The notes under the pieces were generated by a model, which saw only the letters and a program-made list of their open reading frames with translations, was not told where the DNA came from and ran no database searches. This document shows, piece by piece, positions 8,958 through 19,950 of a stretch of 64,000 nt of DNA. The stretch is from positions 44,083 through 108,082 of the forward strand of contig JAUCBJ010007147.1 of the NCBI GenBank assembly GCA_032718475.1, in the 5' to 3' direction. This DNA comes from Nemertoderma westbladi (Eukaryota; Xenacoelomorpha; Nemertodermatida; Nemertodermatidae). Each line of letters opens with the position of its first letter. Within the stretch, counting starts at the first letter, position 1. The position numbers and the translations under genes were made by a program.

Positions 8958-9497
8958 TGTTAGCTTATTCAATCCCGCCAACACCCCATAAAGTTATAAG
9001 CCGATAAGCAATATTGGGAGCCACGAGATTGGGCAATTAACCAACTCGTGCCATCCCAATAAGAGTGGGAAGGAAGCACACAACAAGGGTCAGGGGCCAA
9101 ACCCCTAACCCAGAGGAGATAGGTGGAGTGAACGGGAATACTCCACGGGGCGCCAACAAGGGTATTAACCAATCAGAGGGGGGAAAGGCATCGATTGAGT
9201 AGCAATAAGGCCACCGTGCAATATAACCAATAACCTATTAATCAGTGATTCAGTTATCTCAGTGCAGCAGTGCTAGCGTAGGTTGGTAGTCAATTAGTTT
9301 AGTTAGGGGATCACGGGACTTTAGTTACCGTATCCCGCCTTGTACACATTATATCTATATCTATATCCTATGCCCTATTATTATTATACACCGAACTTCA
9401 GAACTCAGTTACTTTGTTTCATCCTTATACACGGCGGGGACGCGTGGACTAAATTACCACACCGGATAAATCGGGATCCCTCCTGGATCCCGTCACA
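8958..9497 (+). repeat. 3' LTR of copy 1
   Basis: 540 bp, starting TGTTAGC after the polypurine tract and ending CCCGTCACA. It is homologous to 11647-12219 and, reversed, to 19392-19950. It contains an imperfect long hairpin around 9025-9062 (CACGAG ... CTCGTG inside ATTGGGA ... TCCCAAT). The sequence just after it is ORF3 coding sequence of copy 2. Confidence 0.85.
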
Positions 9498-10956
9498 GAC
9501 GGGGAGGTGGATACGCCATATCAGAGGTGGGAGCAGCTAGAGGCGGATAGACGAGAGGCGAAGCGATTGGAAGAAATCGCTAGGCGAGAAAGGAGGGAGG
9601 CAGAAGAAAGGGAGGAGGAAGCAAGAAGGGAAAGCTACGGGTTCGAGGAACAGGCGGCCTTAGATGAACTTCGTTGGAAATCATCAGGGAGTTCGGGCGA
9701 GTCTCTAGGGCGAGAATTAGGGTGGACGGTGGGATCACCAAAACAGTCGACTTCGGGATTGCAGAAGACGCCCATTCCAGCGGGCGCCGAGGGCGATTAC
9801 ACACTGAGGGGGCCAGGGGAGCTGGAAGGATGGAGAATCACGGGCGAAAGCCAAGGCGGGAAGGGACACAGTGGGTCCACCGGGATACTGGGATTGGAGC
9901 CACTCCCAGAGGAGGACGAGGATGACGACGAGTTCGGAGAGATGCCGCCCATCGGGAGGATCGGCCACTCGGACACGGACTGGGTTGGCGGGAGGGTGGT
10001 GACGGCCAGTGGGGCGAGAGCCTTCTGGGATAGACCCGGCAAGCGGGCCTGGGTGCATGAGGAGCCAACGATGGATTTCGCGGGGAGCACCATCAGGTTG
10101 GTCGAGCAACCGGGAACGGCACCACGAGTAGTATTCGGAGAGACGATACCCGGGAGGGGCGAGGAGATAGACGTGGACAGGGATGCTAACGTCCAAAAGT
10201 TCACTTACCAGCGACTCCACAGACCGAGGAGATCGCTTGGGACGAAAGACGACGTGGGGCGTGCTCGGCAGCGATTACTGCGGGAGGCAAACTCACCAGG
10301 AAAGGAGCTGTTTGTACCGATTCCAGAAAGGGACTAGTTGTCTCTACTGCCGCGAGTCGAGCCACAGGATGGGGGCGTGTCCACGGTTGCACAACCGGTG
10401 CTCTAAGTGCAACTTCCTGGGGCACTACGGATGCCAGTGCGACTGGATGGATGACGAAGAGAAGTTTAGGATCTTCGAGGAGTGGGCCGATGTCGGCGCC
10501 ATGACACAGCAGCGTATGAAGGCCCAGGAGTTCCGATGGGGCTTCTTTAATATCAACCAGGAGGCCCACCTGGAGATTATTAAACGGAGACTTCCGTTTA
10601 CCTACCAGGAGGTGTCAACGGCGGCGTCGTATGCCGGGGTGATAAATACGCAGAGGTATTTGGACAGGTGGACGCCACAGAACCGAGGAGAGTTTAGAGA
10701 TTTCTTGGCGGAGCATGTGCCGCGGGCGATGAAAGTGATCCTATGGGACGCCACTAGGGGGAGACAACAGGGCCATTCGGAGGGGCCACCCGCGAGGCAA
10801 TACCAGGAGCTGATAACTAGAGAGGTGAGGGCGAGGGTCAGGAGTCTGAAGGGAGATAAGGCCAAGGGAGCGGCAGCGGCCAGGAAACGACCAAGGGAGG
10901 AGGATGACAGAGGGAAGGAGTTGAGATCGTTCCCAAAGTCAGGTGGAACGAACTAG
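9498..10956 (+). pseudogene. ORF3 copy 2, 5'-truncated and frameshifted
   Basis: Matches copy 1 ORF3 from about residue 356 to the end: coiled coil, acidic linker, three CCHC knuckles, conserved tail and basic end. The exonuclease-like part is absent here. A frameshift lies near 10260-10300, at the start of the first knuckle, so the upstream frame runs off to a stop at about 10337 while knuckles and tail continue in another frame. The C-terminal tail differs from copy 1 by a short deletion and substitutions (ends with G-G-T-N). Confidence 0.85.
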
Positions 10957-11646
10957 AACTTGGATGTGGGATGCCTGGAAGGCACCACGTGAGAAGTACG
11001 AACTCCTAAGTGCAAAATTTAATTAATTAAAAGTGCAATTAGTATGTACGTATATAATAATCATTAATTTAGTCAAATAAGTAAATATAATCAAATAAGT
11101 ACTATAGTCATATAACCTTTTCCCATTAGCTACTGGGACTGGGGACCAATTGACTATGACAGAACGAGACACTGGACGACTTCATACTTCTTGAGTGCGA
11201 CGGCACAAAGGGGGAGGGTGAGGCCCGTCAGGAGAGAGTGGGTTGAGATAGGGGTTGAGTACGGAACGCGCGGAGAGAGTGCGGGTGCAATTCAAGCGTG
11301 GGGGGGGGGGGGAGAAGTAGGAGGTAGATTGAGGGACAGGGAGGTCCGAGAGTGAGGGTTGAAGAGAAGTTAAAGTCAGTTAGAGTGGAGAGAGTGTTGG
11401 GGAAACAAAAATTGTGTGAGAGAAAGCCACAATTGGCCCGACACGGGACACCAGATGTCTTGGTGCAGATAGATAAAGTTGCACCAAGACGGGGTAGCGA
11501 TATCATACCCATAGGGAGTGGCCTGGAAAGCCGGCTCGGAAAAAATAACTCCACCCCACACCCGATAGTAGATCGGGCTCCAGCGGAATTGTAGCGCACT
11601 TGAGGTAGATGCTATCTTTCCACCGGGAAGATAGAATGGGGGGGAG

Positions 11647-12219
11647 TGTTAGCGAATTCAATTCCGCTAACCACCCCATAAAGTTGGGAAAGCGGCGCCT
11701 TTAAGCAATATTGGGGAGTACGAGGTTGATTGCCAATCAACCTCGTATCACCCCCAATAAATGGGGACGACAAACCCCAAAGGGCCGCACACAATGGAGG
11801 TCAGAGGTTAAGCCTCCAGGGAGAAGGAAAGTAACAGCAGCGGGGGGGAAACACATCCCGCAGAGGTGAAGGCGAGAAGTAGGTTATCAACCAATGGGGG
11901 GACAGGAGAGGCATCATCTGAGTAGTAAGGCCAACACAGTGCAATATATTACCAGTTGGTGTTATATATTACAGTTTAGTTTACTCAGTTCAGTTAGGGC
12001 AGAACGGTAACTTTTATTACCGTCGCCGCCACCATCACCAATTATATTACCGGTATTTACATTATACATCCATTAACTGTGCTTTGTGCTTCACTCTACT
12101 ATATTCTATACATATCTGTTAATAACATCAGAACTCTTTCAATTTAACAACGAAGTCTTTCACACATGGCGGGGACGCGTAAATAAAATAACCGGTCGGG
12201 ATTCTCGGATCCCGTCACA
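11647..12219 (+). repeat. 3' LTR of copy 2
   Basis: 573 bp, TGTTAGC to CCCGTCACA, after a G-rich tract. It contains an almost perfect hairpin at 11708-11759: TACGAGGTTGATTG and its exact complement CAATCAACCTCGTA around one base, extended by ATTGGGG and CCCCAAT. Confidence 0.85.
11708..11759 (+). promoter_or_regulatory. LTR hairpin with compensating changes between copies
   Basis: Inner 14-bp perfect stem (11719-11747) plus an outer 7-bp stem. The same position in the other two LTRs also folds, with a C-G end pair instead of T-A (CACGAG/CTCGTG), so bases on both arms changed together. It might act in the LTR RNA (polyadenylation, packaging) or as a protein-binding cruciform. Confidence 0.6.
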
Positions 12220-13049
12220 CACAATTAGTTCAAACAAACTACATTTTTTACAAAACTATGTAAAATGAAATCATTTAGACAAAAAAAAATTTTAAATATG
12301 ACTTTTTCCAGTAGTTCAATAACTTCGCAAATTCGCACGAAATTCCGTAACGATCTGGTTTGTAATTCCATAACGACGGGACACCAATAAAGCTGTAACA
12401 CCAAATTGATTGCTAAATCTGCTTAAAAAGGGGGGGGGGGGGGGGGGGGGGTTCACCCCTTGTCTATTTTTCATCAGAATTTTTATAATGTGTTTTCCGA
12501 TGTAAATTTTTGTGGTGATTCCAAATCTGAAATCAGATTTTCGATAACTTGTTTTGTTTTCGAGTTATGGCAACTTTTGTTAATTTCATCTAAAATTTGA
12601 AAATTTTTAATTTTGATGCAGCACCACATTTGACACCAAAAATGACCAATAAACACCCAGAAATATCGAAATATTTTGCCATTTTCGGACGGAATCAGCG
12701 CCGAAAATTAGCCTATAGGTATGAAAACCGCAAAAGAAGATCATTTTTGAAAAATTTTAAAAAAATTTCACTTTTGGTGCATATTTGGTCAGTTGTAATC
12801 AGGAGGAAATATCAGATTCGGTTTAACATATTTTTTCCTACTAGTTCTGTAATTTTTAACCGATTTTAATTCTGTTTGCGTTTTTTCGAAGCTCCTGGTG
12901 TTGCCAACAAACGATACTACCAGATTGATTTTTTTTTTCATTATATCAAAAGTTTCTGCATTTAGTCGAGTAGACGCTTGGTACATGTTACTGACGAACC
13001 GTTCTCCAGCGTATGACTGCAATTTTATTTGCTCATGATGTTGATCCAC
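12220..13049. other. AT-rich stretch without a recognisable gene
   Basis: A run of about 24 G at 12430-12452 and long A/T runs. Text resembles diverged TTAA-element DNA elsewhere in the window, but I could not establish homology. The short open frame at 12597-12869 has no recognisable motif. Confidence 0.4.
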
Positions 13050-13887
13050 ATGGTACTAGTGTGTTATAGGTACACCCCCCCCCCCTCAATTTTTTTTACT
13101 AGCTACAGTAGTTTTTGCAATTTCTTATTATGAAATGTTCTAGAACATGAGATACATTTGAAAAAATAATAAAATGTTCTAGAACAAATATTTTTTGTTT
13201 TAAAACAAAATTTAAAAAAGCTTACAAATTTTACTTTTTGTTAGTTATGTTTTATTTGATGGAAAAGAAATTGAATTTTCTAGAATTTTCGAAATTCTTC
13301 AGCTAAGATTTGACTTTCGCCCAACAACTAGCTGAGTTTCGTTGGAAGCTTCTACACAAATAAAACCTATTTTCTGCTCTGTTGGATTTCATCAGAAAAT
13401 ATTACCCGCTGTCTGCAAAATAATAAATATTATACAGTATACGTATTCTAAGCATATCATTAATTTCTGAATATAATGACATCAATACAATGTATTTTTT
13501 TTATTTTAATTAGCTATTAAACCCCTATTACCACCCCCCCCCCAAACCCATCTTGCCAGCAACGATTAAAAATTATATGAAACAAATTCTAAACAAAATT
13601 AAAAAAAAAATTTATATTTTTGAACTGTTCTAGAACAAAAACTATTTGTTCTAGAACTTTTTTTTTCTAGTTCTGAATAGCTAACATGTTCTAGAACATT
13701 ATTAAAAAATAAAAATAGAACATTAATTTTTTTTAAATAATTCTAGAACAAAAAATAGTTTTTCTAGAACATATATATATATTTTTTAATAGCTAACATG
13801 TTCTAGAACATGTTCATAAAAAGAAATAGCAAAAACTAGGTAGTAAAAAAAATTTGAGGGGGGTGTACCTATAACAGACTAGTGCCA
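13050..13887. mobile_element. Non-autonomous DNA transposon (MITE-like) with long terminal inverted repeats
   Basis: The left end (TGGTACTAGTGTGTTATAGG, followed by a C-run and TCAATTTTTTTTACTAG) is the inverse of the right end at about 13800-13887. The arms are about 80-90 bp, including CTATTTC-like and ATGTTCTAGAACATG blocks. There is no ORF inside. Eight TTCTAGAA palindromes lie between 13136 and 13810. I could not define a clean target-site duplication. Confidence 0.75.
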
Positions 13888-14734
13888 TACACATTATAAC
13901 AATACATTTTCGCTATAAAGACTTTGGGAAAGGTTGAACAATTTTTTTTATTGCCGTTTGTTTGGAGGGTAAAATCATAAACAAATTACCGAAATATGTT
14001 AAGCTATGTATATAGAGAATGTGTTAGCAACAACATTAAACATTCTAGAATATTCTGTTTAATGTGTGGCCATAAAGAGAGTTGGAGGAGACGAGTGCTT
14101 TGGCTAACATAACTAAATAAATTGTGATTAATAGTGACATTTCGTTTTGAGAAAGATTGCCTTATCTGGATGTACTGCTTTATATTGATCCAAAAAATCC
14201 AAAACTTGGAAACCCAAGATGCAGCGATAGCAATATGAGAAAGGACTTCTTTTGTCCTTTGGGAAACAAGATTGCCGCGATACGAAGAATTAGATGGAAA
14301 TGTGAAGATTCCTTTGGATTTGGTAGATAGATGGTGAGCTTGAAGACCTAACTATTTTGGGAACCCGATTCTATCGAAGTTGCTGCGTCAATTTTAAAGG
14401 TAAATATACGCCGCCATTTAAATATGTAGAAAATCTCCCTATTTAAGAAGATTTGTATTTTCGCTTTACAATAATTATTGTTTGAAAAGAATTTAAAAAC
14501 GTCTCCATCCAATCTAATCTAGCCACGGCCCTATCAAGCATTATTGATCATTTTATGATACTCTTTATGTAGCCCAATGCAGTAGGTAACGGTTCCGTGT
14601 GCCACTACACTTTTTAATCATAAATAATTGTTACTATGGCAACCATGGAGAGTTCTAAAATTCTAGAGTGCTAAACCGGAGTGCTAAACAGACCATTATT
14701 GAATGTTTGCAAGCGGATGTTAAAAGGGGAAAAG
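13888..14734. other. AT-rich stretch, nothing recognised
   Basis: No convincing ORF, RNA gene or repeat match in the window was seen here. Confidence 0.4.
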
Positions 14735-15968
14735 CCACCACCAATTTGGTCTAAAGGTCAACTAAAGACTCCCCAAGAAAGGAGACCTCGGCATACCAAC
14801 AAACTATCGTGGGATCTGTCTGCTTGTGGTAGCTGCCACAATATACAATAAAATGATTCCATATAGGATTAGGCCTCACATAGAGAAACTACTGCGTAAG
14901 AGCCAAAACGGATTTCGACCAAGTAGATCAACAATAGCTCAGATACTTGCACTACGGAGACTGATTGAAGGATTTAAGTCAAAGAATCTCCCCGCAGTCA
15001 TGACTTGTGGACTTCAAGAAGGCATTCGACTCCATCCATAGAGGTAAAATGCTTGAAATCCTAAGAGCTTATGGAATACCAGAAGTAATTGTTGCTGGCA
15101 TTTGGATTGTTATATTGTGACACAGAAGCGCAGGTACTCTCACCAGATGGTGAAACTGAGTTTTTCTCAATCCTTGCTGGGGTACTGCAAGGTGACAAAT
15201 TAGCACCATTACTATTTGTAATTGTGCTGGATTACGCAATGAGGACGGCCACAAAGGGTGAAGATCTGGGATTCACACTTCAAGAACGCAGAAGTAGTAG
15301 ATATCCGGCAACTACAGTCACATACACCGACTTTGCGGATGATATCGCCCTGCTCTCTAATACCCTAGCCGATGCACAGCTTCTACTAAATAAAGTGGAG
15401 AGGGCTGCTAAGGAGGTTGGATTGCATATAAATGCTACAAAGACCGAATTCATGACCTTTAATGTTGATGGAAACTTGACAACCATTGATAATAATCAAC
15501 TAAGGAAGGTCGATGACTTCCAGTACCTTGGATCATGGATAGAGGGTAGCAAAAATGACATAGAAGTTAGGAACGCAAAGGCTTGGGAAGCTCTATCAAA
15601 AATGGATACCATCTGGAAATCAGATCTCTCCAGACACCTGAAGACTAAGTTCTTTCGAGCCACAGTGGAAAGTGTATTTTTATACTGGGGTGAGACCTGG
15701 ACACTGACTAAATCACTTGAACAACGAATTGATGGTTGCTACACAAGACTACTAAGGGCAGCCCTAAACATCAGCTGGAGACAACACTTGACAAACGCCG
15801 AGCTTTATGGTACAATACCACCTGTATCAACCACCCTCCGTGAACGCAGATTAAGATTCCGTGGGCACTGCTGGCGAAGTAAAGACGAGGTCATACCAGA
15901 TCTACTTCTCTGGCAACCAACTCATGTAAAGCGTAGTCGTGGACGACCGGCCATAACATATATAGATT
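14735..15968 (+). pseudogene. LINE family A (RTE-like), reverse transcriptase, 5' truncated and interrupted
   Basis: Starts within the RT domain (P-K-K-G-D-L-type motif near 14775). Frameshifts lie near 14820, 15005 and 15100. The largest open part is 15089-15985. Motifs: Q-N-G-F-R-P-S-R-S-T; the first catalytic Asp block F-K-K-A-F-D-S split by a frameshift; G-V-L-Q-G-D; F-A-D-D at 15332-15343; then the thumb and C-terminal region with S-R-G-R-P. It ends at 15968 where a CR1-like LINE is inserted; the last codons and (TAG)n tail resume at 19234. The same family occurs at 58450-59553. Confidence 0.85.
15961..15968 (+). repeat. Target-site duplication, left copy
   Basis: TATAGATT here and again at 19226-19233, flanking the CR1-like LINE. 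The second copy overlaps the end of its (ATT)n tail, so the exact length is uncertain. Confidence 0.7.
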
Positions 15969-16133
15969 GGAGGTTAGGATTTTAACTGAACGGACCACAC
16001 TATACTACTCTGTACCGGTACAATTTGTGCTACTGACATAGGCCTATATGAGTGGTGATTTCAGTATTCTGTAAATTCTACAATTATCTAAGTTTAAACT
16101 CGCTACGATAACTCCATTAATTCTGTTCCTATC

Positions 16134-17247
16134 ATGGTAGTAATACGTCGTGACTTGGTTTTCTCCATACCAGTAGTCGCGGCGTTGCTCCTACTGGTCA
16201 ATGCACTCATATTTCCAGTGTCTGAAGTAATGGCGGAGAAACAAACTCAACGACGGCGGGGATGTGCTGATAAGGAATATTCCCTAAGATGCATGTATCA
16301 GAATGTGCGCTCGCTGAATGAGAATAAAGTGTATGCTGTCAAAGAGGACATAATAGCTACAACGCTAGACTTAGTATTCATAGTCGAGCTATGGAACAAC
16401 GTTGAGTTCTTGAATCTCGCCACTCCGGAGGATTACTATAATCGGCATTTGACGAGGAAAGACCGTACTGGAGGAGGGGTGGCCGTTATAGCGCACAACT
16501 CGGTGAAACTGCGAAAAATACCCATCCCGGCTAATGAACAGTTTGAATCCTTGCTTCTAGCAACCGACAAAGAGCTTGTTCATGGGCGTTCATCGCCTCC
16601 CAAATAGTAAAAGGTATCCAACTTCAATTGTCGAGTATAAGAAAATTATTGATAGTACATTGGAAGACATGTCGTTAAAGTTCGACACAATTACTATTTT
16701 TGGCGATGCGAATTTATGGTTAGAATCTGACAAGTCGTTCCAATATCTATTGGAGACACACGGTTTCGATTTCAAGAAGACGGGTCCAACGCATAAGGAC
16801 GGTCATACTCTAGATTTTGTAGCTAGCCTGGGCTATAAAATCGCTGATGTTGATCTGGATCCTATAGATGAAGTGTTTAGTGATCATGCCAGTATGCGAT
16901 GGATATCGAATCTGTCCAGAAATGTCTCTAAATCTTATGAGGTACAGATAAGTTTTCGAGCCTGGAAAAACTTTGATAAGGATAAATTTATAACGGAGCT
17001 GAAAGTTAATGGATTGGATAAGAGTAGTGGAGATTTAACATGCAAAGGGTTTGAGGCGTGTGTAAAGAACCTGAGGAATTTGTTTGAACGACATGTTCCC
17101 ATGAAAGAGAAGATTGTAAAGATCAACACTAAACACTCGAAAATCAGGGAGGAAGATAGGGAGGGGATCCAGACTAAACGGAAGGAGAAGAGACGGTGTG
17201 AACTTGCGTTTCACAAAAACGGACTGAGCAGAACAAAGTTAATTTAA
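16134..17247 (+). pseudogene. CR1/L2-like LINE endonuclease region, frameshifted
   Basis: First part 16134-16607: a hydrophobic N-terminal stretch (residues about 8-30), then Y-Q-N-V-R-S-L-N, typical of the apurinic endonuclease domain. The frame is lost near 16576-16600 and continues from 16576 to 17247 with G-D-A-N (usually G-D-F-N) and S-D-H-A (the catalytic S-D-H). The segment after 17090 is a basic linker towards RT; a second frame change lies between 17247 and 17274. Known role of the domain: nicking target DNA for target-primed reverse transcription. Confidence 0.8.
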
Positions 17248-17273
17248 ATATAGCAAAGTCGGACCTAGCGAAA

Positions 17274-19139
17274 TTGCTTCGCGATTCTACAAGGGCGTTT
17301 TACTGCGATTATATTAATACCAATTCGACTAACTCAAAACTTCTGTGGAAACAGTTCAAAAGGTTATTGGGAAAGGGAGGAAACCTTGTTTTACCGACTA
17401 AGCATGGCAATAGTGCTGAGTTGGCAACAAAGTTCTCACATTTTTTCACTGAAAAAATTAACACTATTATGTTGACATTCAATACGAGCAGTCGATGTAA
17501 TAATCTCCCGAAATTGTATAAAACAGACTTTTGTGAATTTCAGCCTTTTCAAGAGGAGGACTTAGCTCAACTCATAAGGAAGATGTCAAATGCAACCTGC
17601 GAACTGGACTGTATGCCAACGCCTTTATTTAAATCAGTAATTCCCGTTGTTATTCAGCCCTTAACGATGTATATAAACATGGTTTTAGCAGATGCGGAAT
17701 TCCCAGCCTTTCTTAAACTGTCTATCGTAAGACCTCTCTTAAAGAAACCGGAGTTGGATGCTGAGATATTAAAAAATTATCGACCAGTGTCAAACCTTAG
17801 TTTCTTATCTAAGGTAGTTGAGAAAGTGATACTTGATAGAGCTACACCACAGCTAGCTTTTCACCAGACACAGTCTGGTTACAGACGGCACCATTCCACT
17901 GAAACTGCTAATCTATTTCTTCTAAATAAATTTCTTAAGGGAATAGAAAATCAACAAGTTACTTTGTGCTCCTATATTGATTTGAGTACGGCGTTCGACA
18001 CTGTCCATCACAAAAACCTTATATTTAAGCTCAGTAAAGAATTTGGGTTCACTGGTGCTGCACTTAATCTCTTTGAGTCCTATTTAGCTGACAGACATCA
18101 ATGCGTGAAAATTGATGAGAGTACATCTGATAAAACATTGCTTCAAACCGGCGTGCCTCAGGGAAGTATCCTTGGGCCAGCACTTTATAATGCATATATG
18201 ACTGACCTGTTCTGGCGTGTGGATGCATTAGGAGTGAAAGGTGCTAACTATGCTGATGACACACAATTCTTTGTGACTGGATATGCTGAAGATATAGAGA
18301 CCCTGAAGACTCGTATCACTGCTGTGCTACATATTGTTGCTGCTTGGATGGACGTTAATCACCTACAAATTAACCCAGATAAAACTGAACTGATTGTATA
18401 TGGCACGAAACAACAAAGAATGAAGATACCTCTGAATGCTAGAACAATTGTATACAGAAACGTTAAGATAGATTTCTCTGATAAGGTTAAATCTCTCGGA
18501 GTTGTGTTTGATAGTGAATTGAAATTTAAAGATCAGATAGTAGCAACAGCAGCGAAATCGAAATATTATATCCGGTCTTTGTATAAAATTCGGCCTTACC
18601 TTACAACTTCAGCTCTAGAAACCCTAGTCCACGCATTCATAACCAGCAGAATCGACTATTCAAACGCTGTCCTTAAAACATCCGCTAAATCAGTAGTTAA
18701 ACGTCTACAAATGATACAAAACAGCGCTGCAAGATTGGTTACTCATTCTCCACGATATCGTGTTATCAATGGACAATACAAGTACACCTCGGCAGCGGCA
18801 ATGCTGAAATCCCTTCACTGGCTGCCCATTGAATCACGGATTAATTATAAGCTTGCTTGTATCACATTTAAATGTCTGTCTGGGACTGCCCCGACTTATT
18901 TGCGCAATGAAATATCTATCCTTGAGGATACCCGTAAGTTGCGATCCAGCAATCTCTCAAAGCTTTCTGTCCCACTTGTGAAAAACACCCTAGCATCGAA
19001 GAGCTTCTACTCGTTTGCCCCTCGTTTGTGGAATAAACTACCGCCATCGACCCGATCAACTGAATCCATGATGACCTATGACTCATTTAGGCGCGAACTG
19101 AAAACCCTTTTGTTTACCGGTAATTGTAAATTAGATTAG
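17274..19139 (+). CDS. CR1/L2-like LINE reverse transcriptase, C-terminal ORF part
   Basis: 621 open codons, the first being TTG, so this is a continuation of the broken upstream ORF and not a true start. Motifs: N-Y-R-P-V-S-N-L-S; S-T-E-T-A; Y-I-D-L-S-T-A-F-D-T-V (first Asp); G-V-P-Q-G-S-I-L-G-P; Y-A-D-D at 18249-18260; K-S-L-G-V. The C-terminal region has L-H-W-L-P-I and A-P-R-L-W-N-K-L-P, typical of CR1/L2 relatives. The catalytic residues look intact; the element as a whole is disabled by the upstream frameshifts. Confidence 0.88.
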   Translation: MLRDSTRAFYCDYINTNSTNSKLLWKQFKRLLGKGGNLVLPTKHGNSAELATKFSHFFTEKINTIMLTFNTSSRCNNLPKLYKTDFCEFQPFQEEDLAQLIRKMSNATCELDCMPTPLFKSVIPVVIQPLTMYINMVLADAEFPAFLKLSIVRPLLKKPELDAEILKNYRPVSNLSFLSKVVEKVILDRATPQLAFHQTQSGYRRHHSTETANLFLLNKFLKGIENQQVTLCSYIDLSTAFDTVHHKNLIFKLSKEFGFTGAALNLFESYLADRHQCVKIDESTSDKTLLQTGVPQGSILGPALYNAYMTDLFWRVDALGVKGANYADDTQFFVTGYAEDIETLKTRITAVLHIVAAWMDVNHLQINPDKTELIVYGTKQQRMKIPLNARTIVYRNVKIDFSDKVKSLGVVFDSELKFKDQIVATAAKSKYYIRSLYKIRPYLTTSALETLVHAFITSRIDYSNAVLKTSAKSVVKRLQMIQNSAARLVTHSPRYRVINGQYKYTSAAAMLKSLHWLPIESRINYKLACITFKCLSGTAPTYLRNEISILEDTRKLRSSNLSKLSVPLVKNTLASKSFYSFAPRLWNKLPPSTRSTESMMTYDSFRRELKTLLFTGNCKLD

Positions 19140-19149
19140 TGTGGCAGCT

Positions 19150-19194
19150 GCAGGCGCCCTGATAAGAGTGTAAATACTCCCTAAGGGCGCCTGC
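19150..19194 (+). repeat. Perfect 11-bp hairpin at the LINE 3' end
   Basis: GCAGGCGCCCT and AGGGCGCCTGC around a 23-base loop, 10 bases after the ORF stop and just before the tail. A 3' structure of this kind can be the recognition site of the LINE RT. Confidence 0.75.
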
Positions 19195-19233
19195 AACACC
19201 AAATACAAATATCATTTATTATTATTATAGATT

Positions 19234-19335
19234 AACTTGAAAGGGATACTGAACTTGGGAGAAACGAAATTGTGACAACTATGGAGAATCGGGAAGCCTG
19301 GAAGGATCTCATATCCACTGTCCGAGTTCGCCTAC

Positions 19336-19367
<32 letters not shown>
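19234..19367 (+). pseudogene. LINE A last codons and (TAG)n tail
   Basis: Encodes the C-terminal end seen after the split (E-N-R-E-A-W-K-D-L) followed by CAG and about ten TAG/AGT repeats to 19367. It is the right half of LINE A displaced by the CR1-like insertion. Confidence 0.75.
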
Positions 19368-19391
19368 AACACCATACAAATGTTATTTAAC

Positions 19392-19950
19392 TGTGATGGG
19401 ATCCGAGAATCCTGATTTATCCGGTGTCCAATCTACGCGTCCCCGCCGTGTGTGTGTGAAAAGAGTTCTGGATTGTTGATTGATCGGTGTATATAAGTAT
19501 AGGGGTATATTATAATCGGATAAGATATGGCACAGTTAAAGTGAATGATAATATAGTGTACCGGTAAAATGGCTGAATAATGGATAACTGGTGGCAGTAG
19601 ATGGAGACGGTGATTAGAGTTCCGGTACTGCCCTAACTAATGGAATGACACAACAACTGGTAATATATTGCACTGGTTGGCCGTATTACATTACTCAGTG
19701 GATGCCTTCCCCCCCATTGGCTAATAACTCACTTCTCGCCTCCCATCTCCCTGGGAGTGTTCCCCCCCCCCCGCTGCTGTTATTCTCTCTCTCGGAGGTG
19801 TAACCTCTGACCCCTTTTGTGTGTTCCCTTGGGGCCTGTTGTCCCCGTTTATTGGGGTGACACGAGGTTGACTGGTTATCAACCTCGTGCTCCCAATATT
19901 GCTTAAAGCTAACTTTGTGGGGCTGGCTAGCGGAATTGAATACGCTAACA
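19392..19950 (-). repeat. LTR of copy 3
   Basis: 559 bp, TGTTAGCG at 19950 to CCATCACA at 19392 read on the minus strand. The hairpin lies at about 19852-19902 (CACGAGGTTGA ... TCAACCTCGTG inside ATTGGGG ... CCCAAT). Confidence 0.83.

Larger units (their letters stand above)
1..9497 (+). mobile_element. BEL/Pao-like LTR retrotransposon with an extra ORF3 (copy 1, left end outside window)
   Basis: Seen: gag end, protease, RT, RNase H and integrase (2-4492), a minisatellite (4565-5215), a conserved leader, ORF3 (5694-8243), a G-rich polypurine tract (about 8949-8957) and an LTR starting TGTTAGC and ending TCACA (8958-9497). All coding parts are on the plus strand, are GC- and purine-rich against AT-rich surroundings, and no TG...CA LTR lies between integrase and ORF3. 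Immediately after the LTR, at 9498, the sequence enters the middle of a second ORF3 copy, as expected if this element inserted into that copy. Inference: one element of more than 9.5 kb whose 5' LTR lies left of the window. Alternative: an ORF3-LTR unit that merely landed downstream of a pol gene. Confidence 0.72.
9498..12219 (+). mobile_element. Right part of a second ORF3-bearing LTR retrotransposon (copy 2)
   Basis: Begins inside ORF3 (equivalent to 6758 in copy 1) directly after the LTR of copy 1, then has the rest of ORF3, the shared 3' untranslated region, a polypurine tract (about 11635-11646) and an LTR. The missing left part should lie beyond the left window edge, on the other side of copy 1. 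Confidence 0.75.
15969..19225 (+). mobile_element. CR1/L2-like LINE inserted in LINE A
   Basis: About 3.26 kb with an endonuclease part (16134-17247), an RT part (17274-19139), a 3' hairpin (19150-19194) and an (ATT)n-like tail to about 19230. Flanked by TATAGATT on both sides. LINE A coding sequence continues on each side, so this is the younger insertion. Confidence 0.85.

Noticed and set aside
12597-12869. 90-codon frame in AT-rich DNA
   Set aside because: Composition-driven; no homology recognised.
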